NCBI RefSeq assembly: GCF_049994355.1
Contig: NZ_CP188257.1
Span: forward strand, 620,001 to 684,000
DNA: 64,000 bases
From: Angustibacter sp049994355
Lineage (GTDB): Bacteria; Actinomycetota; Actinomycetes; Actinomycetales; Angustibacteraceae
Reading direction: 5' to 3'
How positions within the stretch are numbered: the stretch's first letter is position 1; each line of letters begins with the position of its first letter. This document shows, one piece after another, positions 18,696-27,154 of the stretch. A program made the position numbers and the translations under genes. The notes beneath the pieces are model-generated. The model was not told the origin of the DNA and ran no database searches. It worked only from the letters and a program-made list of their open reading frames with translations.

Positions 18696-19289
18696 TCAGG
18701 CGAAGGCGGTGCGGGCCCGACGGATCGCGTCGTCGAACAGACCCCGCAGGTCGCCGTGCGGGTCGGCGATGAACGCGGTCAACGCCAGGTCGAACAGCAC
18801 CGCCAGGACATGCACGACGACCCGCGCCTGGGCGGGGTCGTGTCGGTCGCCCTCGCGTGCCGCGATGAGCTCGACCACCTCGGCCCCGATCGCGGCGAAG
18901 CGCTGGTGGGCGGCGGCCATCAGCCGGGGCTCGGTGGCGAGCAGGCGGCGTGCCCGGGCGACCTCATCGCGGTTGATCTCCCCGGCGTCGAACGTGGTCT
19001 CGATCAGCGCGACCATGTCGTCCACCAGGTGCCCGGTCGGGCCGCCCGCGACGAACCGGTCGGTCAGCTCGGGGTCGAGCTCGAGCGGGTCACCGAGGAC
19101 TGCGTCGTCCTTGCCGGCGAAGTAGTTGAACAGAGTCCGCCGGGACACGTCGGCCGCTTCGGCGAGGTCGTCCATGCTGAAGCCGTCGAGGCCGTGCTGC
19201 TCAGCCAGCTGCTGGGCGCAGGTGTGGATCCGCATGGCGGTCTCCCGGCGGCGCGTTGCCCGCCGATCCTGCGTTGCACTTTCTGGCAT
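18696..19289 (-). CDS. TetR-family regulator of the MMPL operon
   Basis: A 197-residue TetR protein with its HTH at about residues 35-60 (MDDLAEAADVSRRTLFNYFAGKDDAV). The ATG at 19289 gives a normal helix-1 leader but has no ribosome site and lies inside an operator-like dyad. TTGCAC and AAGACT, 17 bp apart, end 7 nt before this ATG, so a leaderless mRNA is plausible. ATG 19235 with GGGAG upstream is the alternative but would cut helix 1. It is co-directional with the MMPL gene. Confidence 0.87.
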   Translation of the reverse strand: MPESATQDRRATRRRETAMRIHTCAQQLAEQHGLDGFSMDDLAEAADVSRRTLFNYFAGKDDAVLGDPLELDPELTDRFVAGGPTGHLVDDMVALIETTFDAGEINRDEVARARRLLATEPRLMAAAHQRFAAIGAEVVELIAAREGDRHDPAQARVVVHVLAVLFDLALTAFIADPHGDLRGLFDDAIRRARTAFA

Positions 19290-19325
19290 GGAGTGCAGTC
19301 TTGCACTTTGAATGGTCTAGTGCAA
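19274..19325. promoter_or_regulatory. two tandem TTGCACT-N11-AGTGCAA dyads
   Basis: The first dyad (19275-19297) has TGCACT and AGTGCA arms; the second (19301-19325) has TTGCACT and AGTGCAA arms. Both have exactly 11 bp between arms. They cover the predicted promoter and start codon of the TetR-MMPL operon, an ideal place for cooperative autorepression. Binding by the adjacent TetR is inferred. Confidence 0.65.
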
Positions 19326-19326
19326 A

Positions 19327-20331
19327 TCACTGGCAGGCGCGCTGCCACGCGGCGCCGATGAGCGTGCTGAAGTCCACCCCGACGTTGCCGCTGCTGGTCA
19401 CCCGGTTGTCCGGGCTCGCGGTGACCAGTCCGACGTACCCGACGCCGGTGATCTGGTCCGGCGGCAGGCAGTGCCTGACCTTGACGGTGACCGCGAAGCT
19501 CCGGGTCTGCCCGGCGTGCACGATCGCCGGCAGGGACGGCGTGAACGACCACGAGTAGTCCTTCGACGGCGTGCCGCCGTTGGGGTCCAGGCTCACCCGG
19601 ACCGCCTGGTCGGTCGGGTTGCGCATGGTGATCCGCGGCGACCGGAGCGTTCCGGCGAGCGCGACCTCGAGCGTGGGATCGTCCTGGCCCCCGACCTGGC
19701 AGAAGTTTCCGTCGCCACCGACCTGCAGCGGGTTGAGGGTCTCGTCGAGGATGGCGACGTCGTGGTCGCGGCCACTGGCGTCGCGCACCCTGAGGCCGGG
19801 GTGGATCCCCGGGGCGCCGGTGGTGCAGTCGACTGCGACCCGCAAAGACACGTTCAGACTCTGCCCCGCCTTCACGAGAGTCGGTCCGGCGAGCAGGAGC
19901 GAGACGTCGCCGGCCTTGGACGCGCCGGTGGCCGTCGTCAGGACGCGGACCGGAAAGCGGCCGCCGTTGTGCACCCGTGCGTCGATGCCCACCGACGCCA
20001 GCGCCGAGGTACTCGAGCTGAAGTCGGTCACCTGCCCGGCCGCCTGCACGTCGATGGTGGCCCGCTCGGCCAACGTGTGGTGGTGGTCGGTCCACACCGC
20101 TCCGGCGGCGACACCGACGGTTGCCGCGGTCGCGATGGCGACCCAGTGCCGGCGTTGCCAGACGTGTGCGGGACCAGGCCGGACGGCGGCGGGCTCGGCG
20201 GGTTCGTCAGGGCTGCCCAGGAGGTCGAGGCCGTCGAGTGCGAAGACCTCGACGTGTCCGTGCGGCATGGCTGACGGCGGCGGCGTTGGCGCGGAGCCCT
20301 GTCCGGCAGTGTCGAGCAGTTCGAATCCCAC
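19327..20331 (-). CDS. membrane-anchored hypothetical protein with beta-rich exterior
   Basis: A 334-residue protein with a cytoplasmic N-terminus (about 70 residues), one transmembrane helix (WVAIATAATVGVAAGAVW) and an extracellular part with repeated Ig-like beta segments and four cysteines, two in the GNFCQVGG and RHCLPPDQ contexts, likely disulphide-bonded. No family is recognised. GTG 20331 is chosen because CATACT lies 6 nt upstream and could be a -10 of a leaderless transcript; GTG 20361 and ATG 20268 are alternatives. Function unknown. Confidence 0.65.
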   Translation of the reverse strand: MGFELLDTAGQGSAPTPPPSAMPHGHVEVFALDGLDLLGSPDEPAEPAAVRPGPAHVWQRRHWVAIATAATVGVAAGAVWTDHHHTLAERATIDVQAAGQVTDFSSSTSALASVGIDARVHNGGRFPVRVLTTATGASKAGDVSLLLAGPTLVKAGQSLNVSLRVAVDCTTGAPGIHPGLRVRDASGRDHDVAILDETLNPLQVGGDGNFCQVGGQDDPTLEVALAGTLRSPRITMRNPTDQAVRVSLDPNGGTPSKDYSWSFTPSLPAIVHAGQTRSFAVTVKVRHCLPPDQITGVGYVGLVTASPDNRVTSSGNVGVDFSTLIGAAWQRACQ

Positions 20332-20394
20332 TGCGGCAGTATGAGGCTCAGCGCCGCGCACTGGGGGACGTTCGGCGGAGCGGGTTCCGAGCCG

Positions 20395-20862
20395 TCAGGA
20401 GATCGCGGCCTTGACCAGCGCGGCGACCCGCTTCTCCACCTGCGGACTCCACTGCAGCAGCGCGTAGCTCGTCGGCCAGACGTCGCCGTCATCGAGGTTC
20501 GCGGTGTCCTGGAAGCCCAGGGTCGAGTACCGGTAGTTGAACTTCCCAGAGTCCTGGAAGAAGACGACGACCTTGTCGTCCGCGTTCGCGTAGGCGGGCA
20601 TGCCGTACCAGGTCTTCGGGGTCAGCTCTGGGGCGGTCTCGACTACCGTCACGTGCACGCGCTCGGCTATCGCGCGGTCCTGGGGTGTCATCTTCGCGAT
20701 GCTCTCGAGGACCGCCTCGAGACCATCGGCCTTCTTGGCGCCCTTCTTCCCTTCGGCTCGCAGCTCGGCGGCGCGCGCCTTCATCGCGGCGCGCTCGGCT
20801 GCGGAGAAGCCGTCGGACGCGGGCTCGGCAGTCTTCGCGGGCTTGGCAGTCTTCGCTGGCAT
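20395..20862 (-). CDS. DUF1801 (YdhG-like) protein
   Basis: A 155-residue cytoplasmic protein. The C-terminal two thirds match DUF1801: ERVHVTVVETAPELTPKTWYGMPAY and VVVFFQDSGKFNYRYSTLGF. The N-terminal 20 residues are a Lys/Ala/Pro tract (PAKTAKPAKTAEP) of the kind that can contact nucleic acid. The biochemical role of the family is not established. It is a single gene with an AGGAA ribosome site near the ATG. Confidence 0.82.
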   Translation of the reverse strand: MPAKTAKPAKTAEPASDGFSAAERAAMKARAAELRAEGKKGAKKADGLEAVLESIAKMTPQDRAIAERVHVTVVETAPELTPKTWYGMPAYANADDKVVVFFQDSGKFNYRYSTLGFQDTANLDDGDVWPTSYALLQWSPQVEKRVAALVKAAIS

Positions 20863-20983
20863 GCGCAGGTTCCTTTCGGGTCTGGGGCTCGGCGGCGTGC
20901 CGGCCTTTCGTCAGAAGGCTAGACGTGGCCGCTGGGGGAGTGCTTCTCGATTCCTGATGGCTTCCGGCTCTACGCCAGCGGTG

Positions 20984-21655
20984 TCAGAAGCTGCTGACTC
21001 CCTTGCCGATCATGACCACGCCGATGACCAGCAGCAGCACCGCCATGACGACGGCGTTCTCGTGCAGGAGCCATCCCCGCAGGGACTCCAGCGGAGCCGC
21101 CATCCGGCCGGACGCCACGAGGTAGCCCAGGACCGGCACCGCGACGGTCATCGCGGCGATCACTGTGTAGATGACGATGACACCCGCGACCTGGCTGCCG
21201 TCGAGGTCGCTCGAACCGAGGATGATGCCCGCGCCCGCCGACATGATGAGGTTCTTGGGATTGACGGCTGAGAGCAGGAAGCCGAGCCCGAGCCCCTTGG
21301 CCGGGCTCATGGTGTCGATGGCCGACATCCACTTCGGCAGCGCCGCCGTCGCGTCGCCACGAGGTCGGCCGCGCCACTGCTTGACCGCTAGTAGCAGCAG
21401 GAGCACGCCCAGCACCAGCTTGAGCGTGCCAGCAACCGGGTTGGTCGCGTCGGCGTCCTTCTGCGGCAGAACGGAGGACAGCACCGTGAACGCCGTGACG
21501 GCGACCACGATGCCGACGACCCAGCCGATGAGGAAGCCGATACTGGTTCCCTTCGCCTTGGGCGACAGGAGCATCAGGATGGCGGCGATGATCGGGACGG
21601 GACTGATCGCGACGCCCAGCGCAAGCGGAAGGATGTCGCCGACGACAGCTGTCAT
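20984..21655 (-). CDS. GAP-family (Sap-like) membrane protein
   Basis: A 223-residue membrane protein with six hydrophobic helices and the family-typical segments LALGVAISPVPIIAAILML and LSAVNPKNLIMSAGAG (Asn-Pro-Lys in a helix break). The GAP/Sap (peptidoglycolipid-addressing) family resembles LysE-type exporters and in mycobacteria affects surface lipid display. The ATG at 21655 is preferred; the frame stays open to 21718. The neighbours give no further clue. Confidence 0.8.
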   Translation of the reverse strand: MTAVVGDILPLALGVAISPVPIIAAILMLLSPKAKGTSIGFLIGWVVGIVVAVTAFTVLSSVLPQKDADATNPVAGTLKLVLGVLLLLLAVKQWRGRPRGDATAALPKWMSAIDTMSPAKGLGLGFLLSAVNPKNLIMSAGAGIILGSSDLDGSQVAGVIVIYTVIAAMTVAVPVLGYLVASGRMAAPLESLRGWLLHENAVVMAVLLLVIGVVMIGKGVSSF

Positions 21656-21771
21656 GGCCGCATAGTGATCGTTGCTGTGGGCGCCGTCGTCACCCTGTTG
21701 GGGTGATGGCGTGGCCAACGCGTGGTGGAACGACCCGTCGTCCGTGTGCCGACGGACGCCCGCACGTCCCG

Positions 21772-23037
21772 TCAGCTCCAGAGCGCGGAGTACGGAAGTG
21801 CCCAGAGCCGGTCGCCGAAGGGGACGGCATCACGGCCGGTGTGGAGCACGACGCCGAGGGTGAATCGGTCCTGCAGCTTGTCGCGGAGGAACGTCAGGCC
21901 CTTGAAGTCGCCCCCCGAGACCGCGCCCGCGGCCTTCATCTCCACGCCCGCGACGCGGCGGTCGTGGCTCTCCAGGACGATGTCGACTTCGAGACCGTCG
22001 CGATCACGGAAGTGAAACAGACGGGCCGGGGTGTTTGCCCAGACGAGTTGGCGTCGCAGTTCGGCGGCGACGAAGGACTCCAGGAGGCTCCCGGCCGCCT
22101 CGCTCACGGAGCCTGGAACCATTGCGGCCGCAGTGACGTGGTTCAGCCGCGCCGCGACTCCGGTGTCCAGGAGCGAGACCTTGGGGCGGCCAATCACCCG
22201 CTTGGTCAGATTGTCCCCCCAAGCAGGCAGCTGGTGGATGAGGTACAGCGTCTCCAGCAGGTCCAGGTAGGGAGTCAGACTGGTCTCGGGGATGCCGGAG
22301 TCCTGCGCGACCCGGCCCTTGACGAGTTCGCCGGATGTGTTGGCGGCCAACAGACGTAGGAGACCGGGGAGCCGGTCGAGGTGGTGCAGCCGGCTCAGGT
22401 CCTGCACATCGCGGGTCAGGATGCGGCTGATGTAGTTGTCGAACCAGGCGTTTCGGCGCCGGCCCTGCCGGGTCAGTGGTTCGGGGTAGCTGCCGGCACA
22501 CACGATCTCGAGGTATTGCTCCCGGGTCAGGGTTCCGGTGCGTGTGCTGAGCTCCTTTCCGTCCCCTGCCAAGAGGCGATCGGTGAAGTCCTCGCGGTGT
22601 CCCGTCAACTCGCCATGGCTGAGCCCGTACAGCACGATCGTTTCAGCCCGACCCGCCAGACTCTCCTCGGTTCCGGGTATCTCCAGCAGGTTCGCCGACC
22701 CAGTGATCAGGAACCGTCCCGGTCGCCGATCCTCCTCGACAGCGTCCTTCAAGGCCCGGATCAGCTCGGGGACCCGCTGGACCTCGTCGATCAAGAGCAG
22801 ACCGTCGCTTTGGCGCACGAATGCGTCCGGGTCCGCCCGCGCAGCCTCATAGATGGCGGTGGCGTCCAAACTCACTACGCGCGCAGCGCGGCCTCCGACA
22901 ACGCTGCGGGCCAGTGTGCTCTTACCGACCTGCCGTGCACCCTGGATGACGGTGATGGGGGTATCCGCCAGGGTCTCCTCAATCAAGTCCTGAGCGAAGC
23001 GTGGACGCAGCCCGGCGGGAAGCCTAGAGGTCGTCAT
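21772..23037 (-). CDS. AAA ATPase with DUF4143 domain
   Basis: A 421-residue ATP-binding protein. The N-terminal AAA domain has Walker A GARQVGKST (near residue 33) and Walker B LLLIDEVQRVPEL; the C-terminal DUF4143 domain has a nuclease-like ending (FRDRDGLEVDIVLE, VAGVEMKAAG) that resembles the D-ExK arrangement. Such proteins are common in mobile and defence-rich regions but their function is unsettled. The upstream region carries 22-bp direct repeats, suggesting specific control. It lies beside HipA-like and Fic toxin genes. Confidence 0.87.
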   Translation of the reverse strand: MTTSRLPAGLRPRFAQDLIEETLADTPITVIQGARQVGKSTLARSVVGGRAARVVSLDATAIYEAARADPDAFVRQSDGLLLIDEVQRVPELIRALKDAVEEDRRPGRFLITGSANLLEIPGTEESLAGRAETIVLYGLSHGELTGHREDFTDRLLAGDGKELSTRTGTLTREQYLEIVCAGSYPEPLTRQGRRRNAWFDNYISRILTRDVQDLSRLHHLDRLPGLLRLLAANTSGELVKGRVAQDSGIPETSLTPYLDLLETLYLIHQLPAWGDNLTKRVIGRPKVSLLDTGVAARLNHVTAAAMVPGSVSEAAGSLLESFVAAELRRQLVWANTPARLFHFRDRDGLEVDIVLESHDRRVAGVEMKAAGAVSGGDFKGLTFLRDKLQDRFTLGVVLHTGRDAVPFGDRLWALPYSALWS

Positions 23038-23080
23038 GCCGCTGACTCTATGCTGTTGACCTGCTGAAACAAAGATCATT

Positions 23081-23160
23081 TCGCGGATTCGCGGGATGTA
23101 AGTCGCGGATTCGCGGAGTCTATCTCGCGGATTCGCGGGCTCCAGATCGCGGGTTGCACA
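23081..23160. repeat. 22-bp iteron-like direct repeats
   Basis: TCGCGGATTCGCGG occurs at 23081, 23103 and 23125, with a degenerate fourth copy (TCGCGGGTT) at 23147, always 22 bp apart. Each core is itself partly symmetric (CGCG-gatt-CGCG). They lie just upstream of the DUF4143 ATPase in the 334-bp gap to the HipA-like gene; the rest of that gap (23161-23371) shows no gene or clear signal. A phased protein-binding array or operator is the likely meaning. Confidence 0.8.
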
Positions 23161-23371
23161 GTCGAGAGACGGCTACGCGTACCGCCCCAAGGACGGCGTG
23201 CACCTGGTCTCTATCTCTATCCTCGGGCCCCAACCTCACGACGTCCGCACGCCCGTGGGGGCCTCTCAGATCACTCAACGGCCAGATCCATGAGGCAGAG
23301 GGTCGTCCCGGGCAGGTGTAGATAATGGCAGTCGTTCTCCCCGTCAGCGAACCCATCCGCGAGGTGATGCC

Positions 23372-24634
23372 TCAGCTGTGAATCTCGAAGGCGTAGGGGT
23401 TGAGGATCTGCCGACCCCACAGGTACTGGCGCTCGTCGGCGGTCAGGCGCGTTTGGTCGGCTGCCTGTTCCCACCCGTCGCGGATGGCCGAGACCTGCTG
23501 GTCGACGATCTCGCTGGCCTGCTGGGGCGACAGTCCATAGGAGGCAGCGGCACTGACGCACAGGGCGAACCTGCTGTCGCGCCGGCCGTCGGCGGTGATG
23601 TCCATGGCCTGGCGGGCCTCGGTCCCGTTCCGCAGCTGCGGGCACAGGTCGTAGGCCGGTGTGAGCTCGAGCTCGCGCCCGTCCCAGAAGGCGGCATGGT
23701 TGCGGGCGTGGTCGTCGGTGTTGCCGACAGCGATGTTGAACACGATCCGCTCGAACAGGGTGCGGCCGGCGGTGTCCCCGTCGCGGCCATGGCGGCGCAG
23801 CACGTCGAGAACCTCTAGGTAGGAGGAGTAGCGCGCTCCGAGGAAGTCGCCGAACTCGAGCATGGTTAGCGCGGAGATCATCAGGCGTCGGCGCCCACCA
23901 CCGGGTCGGTCGAAGCGTTCGACGAGCAGGACGTCGCGGCCCAGGGAGGTCGTCACCGAGGTGTGGGCCACGTCGAGGCCGACGTGAGTGGCCAGAGCCA
24001 TCGCGACCGCCTCGGCCTTGACGACGGGGTAGGGGTCGCTGGAGGTCGACAGCTTCGCGATCCACTGGGTGGCCTCGTCACGGACCAGCACTTTGGGTCG
24101 TGCGCCACCGACCGCGGTGCCGTGCACGAACGCATCGGACAGGACAGCCGACAGCTCTCCCTGCTGCAGAGCCTCGGCTGCGGCGTGCAGCTCGTCCAGG
24201 CTCGCGTCCTCGACCCGAGGGACGTACTCGGTGGCGCTGCGCTGGAAGTCCAGGGCGCCGATGCGGTCCGACCCGGACTCCAGCAGGTAGGTCAGCTTGG
24301 ACGCCGTGACCAGGTCGGCGGCATCGCCGTACCTGCCGCCGGCCAGGCGCACGTCGATGACCCGCTGACCCCACGAGTCTGGGCTGGCATCCGAGAGGCA
24401 GCCGGCCATCTGCAGGCCATCCGGTGGGTCGATCCAGCCGCGGCGCAACGGAAGCTCCGGCCCGTACAGGCTGATGGCGTCGGGGCGATCCAGATAGCTG
24501 CGTGCATAGATGAACGCGTGCCGGCCGTCGGCGCTGCGCAGCCGGCCGGCGACAACCGGGTCGGTCGAGCCTGGCAACCAGACCCACGCGAACGCTTCCG
24601 TCGCACGCGCGGCGAGCAGGTCAGAAGTCGTCAT
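23372..24634 (-). CDS. HipA-like Ser/Thr kinase toxin
   Basis: A 420-residue HipA-family protein. Substrate and ATP-binding features include KLST near 194, the catalytic loop NTDDHARN (305-312), and the metal-binding YDLCP (328-332). HipA kinases phosphorylate translation factors or tRNA synthetases and cause growth arrest, held in check by a HipB-type DNA-binding antitoxin. The ATG overlaps the end of the upstream HTH gene by 14 bp, the usual antitoxin-toxin coupling. The target here is unknown. Confidence 0.88.
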   Translation of the reverse strand: MTTSDLLAARATEAFAWVWLPGSTDPVVAGRLRSADGRHAFIYARSYLDRPDAISLYGPELPLRRGWIDPPDGLQMAGCLSDASPDSWGQRVIDVRLAGGRYGDAADLVTASKLTYLLESGSDRIGALDFQRSATEYVPRVEDASLDELHAAAEALQQGELSAVLSDAFVHGTAVGGARPKVLVRDEATQWIAKLSTSSDPYPVVKAEAVAMALATHVGLDVAHTSVTTSLGRDVLLVERFDRPGGGRRRLMISALTMLEFGDFLGARYSSYLEVLDVLRRHGRDGDTAGRTLFERIVFNIAVGNTDDHARNHAAFWDGRELELTPAYDLCPQLRNGTEARQAMDITADGRRDSRFALCVSAAASYGLSPQQASEIVDQQVSAIRDGWEQAADQTRLTADERQYLWGRQILNPYAFEIHS

Positions 24635-24962
24635 CGCCGTCTTGACTGGCTCGTGCGGCACGCGCCTGTTTGGGCAGCAGGGCCAGGGTCTCCTCACCGC
24701 GCCGGCGCGCCAGCGCCAGCTCGTCGCCATCGAGGCCGAACAGGTTCACGCCCGCCGTGAACGCGGCGTTGAACGCGGTCCCGATCGCCACGTTCGGCGA
24801 CCCGGCCTCCACCGCAGACAAGGTCCGGGCATCGACCCCGATCCGGCCAGCAAGCTCCGCCTGGGTCCACCCGCGCACCAGACGTGCCTTCTTGACCTGC
24901 GACCCCAGAACGGCCAGGGCATCCCGCGACGCCCGCGACACGGCGACTGCCCGCTTCGGCAT
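24621..24962 (-). CDS. HipB-like HTH antitoxin
   Basis: A 113-residue Xre-type DNA-binding protein with HTH at about 25-60 (RLVRGWTQAELAGRIGVDARTLS is the core region) and an acidic C-terminal tail. It is first in the pair with the HipA-like toxin and overlaps it by 14 bp. ATG 24962 has GAGGG 7-8 nt upstream, which rejects the longer frame to 24986. By analogy it binds its own promoter, where an inverted repeat is visible. Confidence 0.85.
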   Translation of the reverse strand: MPKRAVAVSRASRDALAVLGSQVKKARLVRGWTQAELAGRIGVDARTLSAVEAGSPNVAIGTAFNAAFTAGVNLFGLDGDELALARRRGEETLALLPKQARAARASQDGDDDF

Positions 24963-24975
24963 AGAATCACCCTCT

Positions 24976-25012
24976 ATAAAATGCATCTAAGACCATCTCA
25001 GGTACGTTTTAT
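24976..25012. promoter_or_regulatory. AT-rich inverted repeat, candidate HipB operator
   Basis: ATAAAATGCATC (24976-24987) and GGTACGTTTTAT (25001-25012) form a 12-bp inverted repeat with 9 matches and a 13-bp spacer. It lies directly upstream of the HTH antitoxin gene in an AT-rich patch that contrasts with the surroundings. The role as an autoregulatory site is inferred. Confidence 0.5.
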
Positions 25013-25139
25013 TGTATGTAGACGGCTCTCTCTGTCAAGAGGCCGAACCGACCTGGCGAGAGCTACTCGCCCGGTTGAAGTGACCCAGGTCATACGGTTG
25101 TTGTCCCGAGCTTTCTCCCGACTAAACTCCCCAAGTCCC

Positions 25140-25212
25140 GCCGGCATGGCGCAACTGGTAGCGCACCCGACTTGTAATCGGAAGGTTGCGGGTTCAAGTC
25201 CCGCTGCCGGCT
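25140..25212 (+). tRNA. tRNA-Thr (anticodon TGT)
   Basis: A 73-nt cloverleaf. Acceptor arm GCCGGCA pairs with TGCCGGC, D-stem GCGC/GCGC, anticodon loop CTTGTAA (TGT, reads ACA), T-stem GCGGG/CCCGC with loop TTCAAGT. The outer anticodon-stem pair is a C-A mismatch. CCA is not encoded. A decayed integrase gene begins 25 bp downstream, which makes the tRNA 3' end the probable attachment site. Confidence 0.93.
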
Positions 25213-25237
25213 CTGTGTTGAGTTGATCATCTCGTGC

Positions 25238-25864
25238 TCAGCTACCCCTGCTGAAGCCATCGGTCCTCCTCTTTCGCTCTTTCGTCGATTGCTGAAATCT
25301 CACGGGGATCTCACGATCGCTTCTCGCCCAATCGTTCGTCAGCGCGTCCGACGCGGCGGCGAGGGCCGACGGCTGGGAGTGCGCATATGTACGGAGCGTG
25401 AAGGCAGCGTCGGCGTGACCGGCCCAGGCTGCGACCACCGGTAGCGGAACGCCTTGAAGGGTCATCAACGTCAGCGCGGTGTGGCGTAGGTCGTGCAGCC
25501 GGATGCGGTCCACGCCGGCGAGTGCGCGGATGCGGTGGAATTCCTAGGAGTAGGCGTCGGGATGGAGCGGCCGTCCCAGCTCATCAACGACGACATGTCC
25601 GGAGGGCTTCAGCCCAGGCACCTTCCTTGCCTCCTCGGCCTGCAGCTCACGAAGGTCGATGAGTGCAGAGGCCGCAGGCTCGCTCAGAGGCAGCTCGCGC
25701 TTGCCCTTGTGGGTTTTGGGGGTGCTGGTACCTCGCCACGCCGCAGTCCCATAATCGACAGCAGCCGTGCCGCGTACAGGCGTTGGTCGCGCGCGACTTT
25801 GAGAAACGTCGCGACCTGCTCCCTGAAGCGCCCCAGGTTTGATGCCGCATCTTTCTGAGTTGCC
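25238..25864 (-). pseudogene. decayed tyrosine-recombinase (phage-type) integrase
   Basis: Reading from 25864 down, integrase sequence appears (FREQVATFLKVARDQRL, then LLSIMGLRRGEV), breaks near 25730 where frame changes and the usual segment after GEV is missing, continues as TPKTHKGKRELPLSEP, meets an in-frame TAG at 25544-25546, then carries the catalytic C-terminal box (HDLRHTALTLM) and AGHADAAFTLRTYAH. At least one deletion/frameshift and one stop make it non-functional. Its position at the tRNA-Thr 3' end is typical for tRNA-targeting integrases. Confidence 0.85.
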
Positions 25865-26028
25865 AGATCGCCGCGGGGACCTACAGGTCCTGGAAGGACA
25901 CCAACTGGCCGGTCGCGACCCGCACCCTGTCCGACGCGCAGGTCCTCGATGCCGTCCGCGACCTGGCCTGGGCCGTCGACGATCAGGGGCGGCGCACGCT
26001 CACCCCGGAGGGGCCCTGGAAGCCCTAA
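25861..26028 (+). pseudogene. IS3-like transposase fragment
   Basis: An open stretch of 55 codons ending in TAA, reading IAAGTYRSWK, TRTLSDAQVLDAVRDLAW and RRTLTPEG, resembles the N-terminal part of IS3-family OrfB transposases. The rest of the transposase is absent and no terminal inverted repeats are seen. Assignment rests on motif resemblance only. Confidence 0.45.
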
Positions 26029-26037
26029 CGGAACCTA

Positions 26038-26075
26038 CTAAACACACTAAGTTGATCTCCCCTTGGTATGTTTAG
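26038..26075. promoter_or_regulatory. inverted repeat upstream of fic
   Basis: CTAAACACAC (26038-26047) and GTATGTTTAG (26066-26075) form 10-bp arms with 9 matches and an 18-bp spacer, 20 bp before the fic start codon. The patch is AT-rich compared with its surroundings. It is a candidate operator for a fic regulator, or part of the fic promoter. Confidence 0.4.
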
Positions 26076-26095
26076 ACGATTCTTTGGGAGGTTCA

Positions 26096-27154
26096 GTGCT
26101 GTCGTTCTCGTCCGTAGATCGGATCCTCGAGTCGGTCCCGAGCAGGCTCGTCATGCGCCTGAGCAGGATCGACACCGGCCGCGGCCGAGAAGAGCTGTTC
26201 CGCAACCAGCTTCCTGCGCTGTTGACCGAGCTCGCCGTGCGCGCTCGGGTGGCGTCCATCACTGCGTCCAGCGCGCTCGAAGGTGTCGTGGTTCCCGACC
26301 AGGCTCGCGCTGCGCAGATCATCGACGGCAAGGTCGCCACCTTGCGCAACCGCAGCGAGCAAGAGTTCGCCGGCTACCGAGTCGCTCTGGACTACCTCTT
26401 CAGCGAGGACTGGCGCCCACTCAACGTCGGCCTGCTCCTGCACTTGCACCGCAAGCTCTTCGAGTACACCGAGCTCTCTGGCGGGACTTTCAAGGTCAGC
26501 GACAATCTCGTTGTCGACCGCTCCCCGGACGGAACCCATGAAGTTCGGTTCGTCCCCGTCCCCGCCTCCAGGACGGAGTTCTACGTCACGGAACTGATCA
26601 CCCGGTACGACGCCGAGCTCAACAAGGGCGAGCATCACCGGATCCTGCTCATCGGCCTGTTCATCCTGGACCTACTCACAATCCACCCGTTTGACGACGG
26701 GAACGGCCGGGTTGTGCGCGCTCTAACCAACGCACTCCTCGCTGATGCCGGCTACGGCGTCGGCAAGTACGTCTCGCTGGAGCAGCTCCTTGCCACCACC
26801 GCGGACGACTACTACGCCGCTCTGCTCGCCTCCACGCACGGCTGGCACGAGCAGCAGCACGACCCGTGGCCCTGGTTGAGCTACTTCGTCACCACGCTGT
26901 CCTCGGCGTACGAGACGTTCGAGCTGCGAGCAGCGTCCGACCGGTCCACTGGAACCAAGCAGGACCGCGTTCGTGAGTACGTCCTTCACCACGCCCCGAT
27001 GCTGTTCAAGATCGCGGACGTTCGCATCGCGCTGCCAGGCATCAGTGACCCGACCATCCGCCTGGAGCTGACCGCGATGAGGGACGACGGACTGATCTCT
27101 CCTGAAGGCACAGGCCGAAGCGCGATGTGGCGTCGGCACCCGCAGTCGCGGTGA
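26096..27154 (+). CDS. Fic-family AMPylase (class II, self-inhibited)
   Basis: A 352-residue Fic protein. The active-site motif HPFDDGNGRVVR is at 197-208 and is complete, with catalytic His197. An N-terminal inhibitory helix motif SSALEG (58-63; Ser and Glu in the S/TxxxE pattern) marks a class II enzyme that restrains itself. A winged-helix-like C-terminal segment (HAPMLFKIADVRIALPGISDPTIRLEL region) follows, typical of Fic/DUF4172-like proteins. The GTG start has GGGAGG 4-5 nt upstream, better than the longer TTG frame. Such enzymes transfer AMP to protein targets. It sits in the decayed island next to tRNA-Thr. Confidence 0.88.
   Translation: MLSFSSVDRILESVPSRLVMRLSRIDTGRGREELFRNQLPALLTELAVRARVASITASSALEGVVVPDQARAAQIIDGKVATLRNRSEQEFAGYRVALDYLFSEDWRPLNVGLLLHLHRKLFEYTELSGGTFKVSDNLVVDRSPDGTHEVRFVPVPASRTEFYVTELITRYDAELNKGEHHRILLIGLFILDLLTIHPFDDGNGRVVRALTNALLADAGYGVGKYVSLEQLLATTADDYYAALLASTHGWHEQQHDPWPWLSYFVTTLSSAYETFELRAASDRSTGTKQDRVREYVLHHAPMLFKIADVRIALPGISDPTIRLELTAMRDDGLISPEGTGRSAMWRRHPQSR

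Noticed and set aside
15551..18772. A 1073-codon open frame on the plus strand
   Set aside because: It is antisense to the MMPL transporter and the TetR gene and arises from GC-rich third positions; the minus-strand genes have clear family motifs.
23081..23160. The evenly spaced repeats as a CRISPR array
   Set aside because: The period is 22 bp, so spacers would be only 8 bp; there are no cas genes. An operator or iteron array fits better.
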